Source of the DNA: an uncultured Ferrovibrio sp.
GTDB lineage: Bacteria > Pseudomonadota > Alphaproteobacteria > Ferrovibrionales > Ferrovibrionaceae
Assembly (NCBI RefSeq): GCF_937960835.1
Contig: NZ_CALGPC010000003.1
Coordinates: forward strand, 200,263-264,262
Reading direction: 5' to 3'
DNA: 64,000 bases
Each line of letters starts with the position of its first letter. Position 1 is the stretch's first letter. The notes beneath the pieces were generated by a model, which saw only the letters and a program-made list of their open reading frames with translations, was not told the origin of the DNA and searched no databases. This document shows, piece by piece, positions 60,751 through 64,000 of the stretch. The position numbers and the translations under genes were made by a program.

Positions 60751-61809
60751 TCAGCGGCTGGTTAGCAAGGCAGCGACGATTGCGTTAAAGCGCTCGCCGA
60801 CTGCATCCGACCGGAACTCGGCCGGCAGGAGCGAGGGGCGCAAGGAAGTCGGCGGCGCGGCAGGAACTTGTCGCATGACCTCTATGAATTCTTGTCCTGC
60901 AGGCACAATCACCACATTCATCAGCTCGCCGATACCTCCAGCCTCCGGGGTTGCGATGACCTTCACGCCGAGTGCCAGCGCTTCCAGGGCTGCATTTGGC
61001 ATGCCTTCGTAGCGCGAGGGCATAAGGAAGGCGTCACTCCCGGCGATCCATGAAGCTGGATTGGGATCGTATCCCGGCAGACTGACCCGATCGCCAAGGC
61101 CCAATGAGTGGATCTGAGCATTCAATCGAGCGCGTTGTGAACCCTCACCCAGGATGACACAGTGACTGTCCTGCGGCATCTTCGCCATGAAGTCGATCAG
61201 CCGATCGAAGCCCTTGGCAGGCTCCAGCCGCCCGGCGGCCACGAAGCGGACCCCTTTGCCGGGGTGACGCCGCAGCGGTATTGCTGCTGCGCGGATCGCC
61301 ATCTCATCCACCGGATTATTCAGACGCCTCAACTGATGTCGCGGAATACCAAGCTGCAGGAGATCATTTTCCATCCGCTCGGATGTGGCGATCACCAAGT
61401 CAGCACTGCCATAAAGCCGCGCGCCCAATCTCCCCCACACGGATTCCGGCGACAAGGATCTGGAAACGTCATTTGCCTCACGCACAATCAGGCGCGCCTG
61501 ACCCAGCAATGGTCGTGCTGCCAGGAGCGGCAAATTGATATAGCTGAAGGTGGAATAGACAACAGCCGGTCGGATACGCCGCAAGCTGCGGATCAGCGGC
61601 AAAAAACCGCTGCGCAGTCGGCTGTGGTTAAGTCCAACCACTTCCAACGATTCCGAGACCTCCCCAAGCCGCGGCCCCTGCGGGTTGAGCACGATGAGAA
61701 TCGGCTGGAACCGCTGTTGGTCGAGAAGCTTGAAAAGAGTGAGCGTTACGCGCTCAGCTCCACCGCCCGCGAAGGATGGCAGAATTGCGACAATGCGATG
61801 CCTGGTCAT
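60751..61809 (-). CDS. Glycosyltransferase family 4 protein
   Basis: A 352-residue GT-B transferase. The N-terminal domain starts RIVAILPSFAGGGAERVTL (donor-side glycine loop GGGAER), and the C-terminal domain carries FVAAGRLEPAKGFDRLIDF near 192 and the EX7E-type nucleotide-sugar site PSRYEGMPNAALEALALG near 275. It adds a sugar to a growing glycan in the cytoplasm. ATG 61809 is chosen because the GT fold begins there; an open extension to 61929 has no homology that I recognise. The 194-bp gap upstream shows no clear feature. Confidence 0.92.
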   Translation of the reverse strand: MTRHRIVAILPSFAGGGAERVTLTLFKLLDQQRFQPILIVLNPQGPRLGEVSESLEVVGLNHSRLRSGFLPLIRSLRRIRPAVVYSTFSYINLPLLAARPLLGQARLIVREANDVSRSLSPESVWGRLGARLYGSADLVIATSERMENDLLQLGIPRHQLRRLNNPVDEMAIRAAAIPLRRHPGKGVRFVAAGRLEPAKGFDRLIDFMAKMPQDSHCVILGEGSQRARLNAQIHSLGLGDRVSLPGYDPNPASWIAGSDAFLMPSRYEGMPNAALEALALGVKVIATPEAGGIGELMNVVIVPAGQEFIEVMRQVPAAPPTSLRPSLLPAEFRSDAVGERFNAIVAALLTSR

Positions 61810-62003
61810 ATTGCTCACGGTCCGGCAAGGAGCACTCGCGGCTAGCGAGCGCCGTAAAAGACGCATAGATGGTGGGCTTATTCCAACTGGTGGCGCTGGT
61901 TGCGACGATTGCCGTTCATATCGCGTCAATGCTGCCTGCCGGATGCTCTACAGCAAATCCACGCATTGCAGATCGGCATCAGCCAGCAACGCTACCAACT
62001 GAT

Positions 62004-63146
62004 TCAAGCCGTTGTCTCTTCGCCAGGATTGCTGGCTGCTGTTTCACGCATGTCAAGCAGCTCCTCCCAGCGCGCAGCAACCGCCGTTATGCTGTCCTGA
62101 GCCACTCTCGCCCGTGCGGCCTCGCCGAGTTTCTTGCGCAGGCTGGCGTCGTCCATCAGGCGCTGCAGGCATGCTGCTAGATGCCTGCTGTCACCCGCGC
62201 GATAAACCAGGCCAGTCCGACCGTCCTCGACATAATCTAACGCTCCAGGCAAGCAGTCGGAAACGATGCAGGGCAGGCCGAAGGACATGGCTTCAAGCAA
62301 TGCATTCGGAGTCCCCTCATACAAGGACGAAAGAACAAATATTCCAGCAGATTTATAAAAGGGCGATGGATCCCTAACGTTACCTAGAAGATCAACGATC
62401 GGGCCGATCCCCAACCCTCGCCCCTGCTGTATTAGCTCATCGCGAAGCGGGCCATCGCCCAAAATATTGAGCTGCCAGCCAGCAGCAGCGACATCAAGAA
62501 GGGACAAGGCCTGCAGTATCTGAATCTGCCCCTTTTGTGGGACGAGACGGCCCACATTTAGGATGATCCTGTTAGAGACCGGATCGGCCATGGTTTCCGG
62601 CAGGCTTACGGGATTGCGCACCACTGCAAGCCGTGCACGAGGGACATAGGACGACATTATCTCGACTGCGTGGGCGGAATTGGCAGTGATACGATCTGCA
62701 AAACGATAGAGCAAACGACGCAGAAAACGCCACTGGATTCCCGGATCCTGGCGCTGAGGATCGTTGCGTTCCGAAATGGCCAACGTCAGGCGAAGGCCGA
62801 TAGACGCCAGGATAGCGAGAACATTCATGGGCGTCAGAAAGGCAATAACAGTCGCCGCATTCGCCCGGACCAATGCGCGGCGCAAGCGAATGATGCGACC
62901 TATGTTTGCGATCAATGCCGACCATGGATTGGCGGACGCCCGCACACCGCCGATGACAATGCGCTCGACACCAGCAGGTAGCTGATAGAAATCCTCATCC
63001 TTGTTGCGCAATGTTATTGCGACCACTCGCCGGCCCTGCCGAGACCAGTGTTCAAGCAGATTCACGGCAACCCTTTGAGCTCCGCCACCACCAAAGCCTT
63101 CAATAGCTATTGCAACAGCTCGCGATCGTGTGAACTCTGCACTCAT
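62004..63146 (-). CDS. Glycosyltransferase family 4 protein
   Basis: A 380-residue GT-B transferase. GFGGGGAQRVAVNLLEHW near 17 is the N-terminal glycine loop, ILNVGRLVPQKGQIQILQAL near 195 opens the nucleotide-sugar domain, and LSSLYEGTPNALLEAMSFGLP near 273 is the EX7E motif. VAIAFLTPMNVLAI-type segments place it with WaaG/PglA-like transferases. Its start overlaps the stop of the upstream transferase by 4 bp, so the two were made as an operon. Base composition is less GC-rich than in the rest of the window. Confidence 0.93.
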   Translation of the reverse strand: MSAEFTRSRAVAIAIEGFGGGGAQRVAVNLLEHWSRQGRRVVAITLRNKDEDFYQLPAGVERIVIGGVRASANPWSALIANIGRIIRLRRALVRANAATVIAFLTPMNVLAILASIGLRLTLAISERNDPQRQDPGIQWRFLRRLLYRFADRITANSAHAVEIMSSYVPRARLAVVRNPVSLPETMADPVSNRIILNVGRLVPQKGQIQILQALSLLDVAAAGWQLNILGDGPLRDELIQQGRGLGIGPIVDLLGNVRDPSPFYKSAGIFVLSSLYEGTPNALLEAMSFGLPCIVSDCLPGALDYVEDGRTGLVYRAGDSRHLAACLQRLMDDASLRKKLGEAARARVAQDSITAVAARWEELLDMRETAASNPGEETTA

Positions 63147-63929
63147 CGCCGTATGGCTCTGTATACCTTCCTGACTTCGCTCGCATGCCGGGAGATCGAG
63201 AATCTCTGGCGAGCATATTCAAAAGCACTGGCGGCAATCTGTTTTGCTCTTTCGGAATCTCGCAGTAATGACGCGACTGCCTCGACAAAGGCATTCTTGT
63301 CGTCGGGAGGCACAAGCAGTCCCAATGATGGAGATCCTATAATCTCCGCGTTCCCCCCATCATTGGAGGCAACGACTGGCGTTCCGACAAGCATTGCCTC
63401 GATTAAGGTGCGACCAAAAGGTTCAGCTCGCGCCGGCGCAAGCAGCACATCACTCCCAGCAAGCCACGGCTCTATTGGGAAGCGCGCCCCGAGAATCTTG
63501 CATATATCCTGAATACCTGCTCTCTGGATTGCTTCCTCCACTTCCTGTCGTAGATCAGGGCGGGGATCGCCCAGCATGGGAAAAAATAGGTTTGCATCTA
63601 GTCGACGGCGCAATTCGGCTGCGCAGGCTACAAAGAACTCCGGACGTTTGCGTTTGATGAAATTTCCAACAAAGGTGACGATGTAAGTGTCGTGCGGCAA
63701 CGCATATTCTTCAAGCAGGTGTTGGCGGGCCTGCATTCGATCTAATTGGTCGTCAATATCGAAGGGATTGTCGATGACCAGACAATCGCGAGCCATTCGC
63801 GGCGTCAGACAACGTCGACAGAATTCCGATACGGTAATCTTGGCATCAGCGAGTGCGGAGTAGAAGCCAAGCCTTCTGGAATTCTCAACAGAGCGCTGAT
63901 GCCAAATCAAATTGATTCCAGCACTGGCC
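63143..63929 (-). pseudogene. Glycosyltransferase family 4, N-terminal part lost at a probable IS insertion
   Basis: About 260 residues remain, mostly the nucleotide-sugar domain: IVTFVGNFIKRKRPEFFVAC near 80 of the fragment, and LAPARAEPFGRTLIEAMLVGTP with the EX7E motif near 160. Family members have 360-400 residues, so over 100 N-terminal residues are missing. The recognisable sequence begins INLIWHQRSVENSRRLGFYS; upstream of it the frame crosses an IS-like end (63930) and reaches a stop at 63953. A TTG at 63910 could give a short product. It overlaps the next transferase by 4 bp. Confidence 0.75.
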
Positions 63930-64000
63930 TGACCCCATAGGGTGGTCCGGTTTCAATCTTAGTTCATGATCGGCCTTGGGGCTATTGCCTGGGCAGATGA
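63930..64000 (-). mobile_element. Probable end of an IS3-like insertion sequence (continues beyond window)
   Basis: The sequence beginning TGACCCCATAGGGTGGTCC, reading inward, has the TG start and length of a terminal inverted repeat, and interrupts the glycosyltransferase. On the minus strand a short coding tail ends 29 bp inside it. The other end and any target duplication lie outside the window. Confidence 0.5.
63959..64000 (-). CDS. Possible transposase C-terminus (partial)
   Basis: The minus strand gives an open frame from the window edge ending SSAQAIAPRPIMN and TAA. The Ala/Pro-rich tail ending in PxMN or PTMH is how several alphaproteobacterial IS3/IS481-type transposases finish. Only 13 residues are visible, so the call depends on the adjoining inverted-repeat-like sequence. 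Confidence 0.35.
   Translation of the reverse strand, partial: SSAQAIAPRPIMN

Overview
The window is about 64 kb of GC-rich DNA packed with genes. Gene content fits a free-living alphaproteobacterium, perhaps of a Rhodospirillales-type lineage: many uptake systems of the TTT, TRAP, TAXI-TRAP and Dpp types, small single-copy regulators, an NdvA-like exporter, and the alphaproteobacterial set of ligase-associated DNA repair genes. This placement rests on gene content only. I found no rRNA, tRNA or CRISPR array. No stretch above 300 bp lacks a gene; the longest gaps, near 190 bp, are at 24423-24618, 57924-58116 and 61810-62003.

Region 1 (1-9159, minus strand) is a catabolic island. It has a tripartite tricarboxylate transporter (tctC-tctB-tctA) and a tightly overlapping five-gene enzyme operon: two sugar-isomerase-like TIM barrels, an enolase-superfamily enzyme, a Gfo/Idh/MocA dehydrogenase and a DUF993 protein. 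A TetR-type regulator sits upstream. Near-identical GTAAC...GTTAC palindromes precede both transcription units, so this looks like one TetR regulon for an unidentified carbohydrate or sugar acid.

Region 2 (9284-18368) is a 5-oxoproline / D-glutamate locus. A DctPQM TRAP transporter, a DUF1445 (D-glutamate cyclase-like) protein, a DUF2848 protein and 5-oxoprolinase pxpB-pxpC-pxpA all run on the minus strand, with a divergent Lrp/AsnC regulator and a nearby LysR regulator. Region 3 (18502-24422) holds an rpiR-aminotransferase-BKACE operon, a degenerate stand-alone receiver protein, and a D-amino acid dehydrogenase divergent from a second LysR regulator.

Region 4 (24619-29604) is a TAXI-TRAP transporter whose permease overlaps queC, with a VUT (queuosine precursor transporter family) gene converging on it. 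Region 5 (29668-35523) is the four-gene Lhr helicase / DNA ligase / MBL exonuclease / PdeM phosphoesterase repair set, arranged as two divergent pairs. Region 6 (35528-49171) handles peptides and amides: gamma-glutamyltransferase, M81 peptidase, Dpp-type ABC transporter, M20 deacylase, amidase, then hutC-hutU with a perfect HutC operator.

Region 7 (49241-57923) holds a small membrane protein, an RND efflux pair with a divergent TetR regulator, an NdvA-like glucan ABC exporter and a second amidase. Region 8 (58081-64000) starts a polysaccharide locus: a frameshifted winged-helix regulator, a NusG/RfaH-type antiterminator, rimO, and three GT4 glycosyltransferases on the minus strand. The last of these is cut short at what looks like the end of an IS3-like insertion sequence. 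Base composition is visibly less GC-rich after about 62 kb.

A theme across regions 2, 3 and 6 is salvage of gamma-glutamyl, 5-oxoproline and amino-acid-derived compounds.
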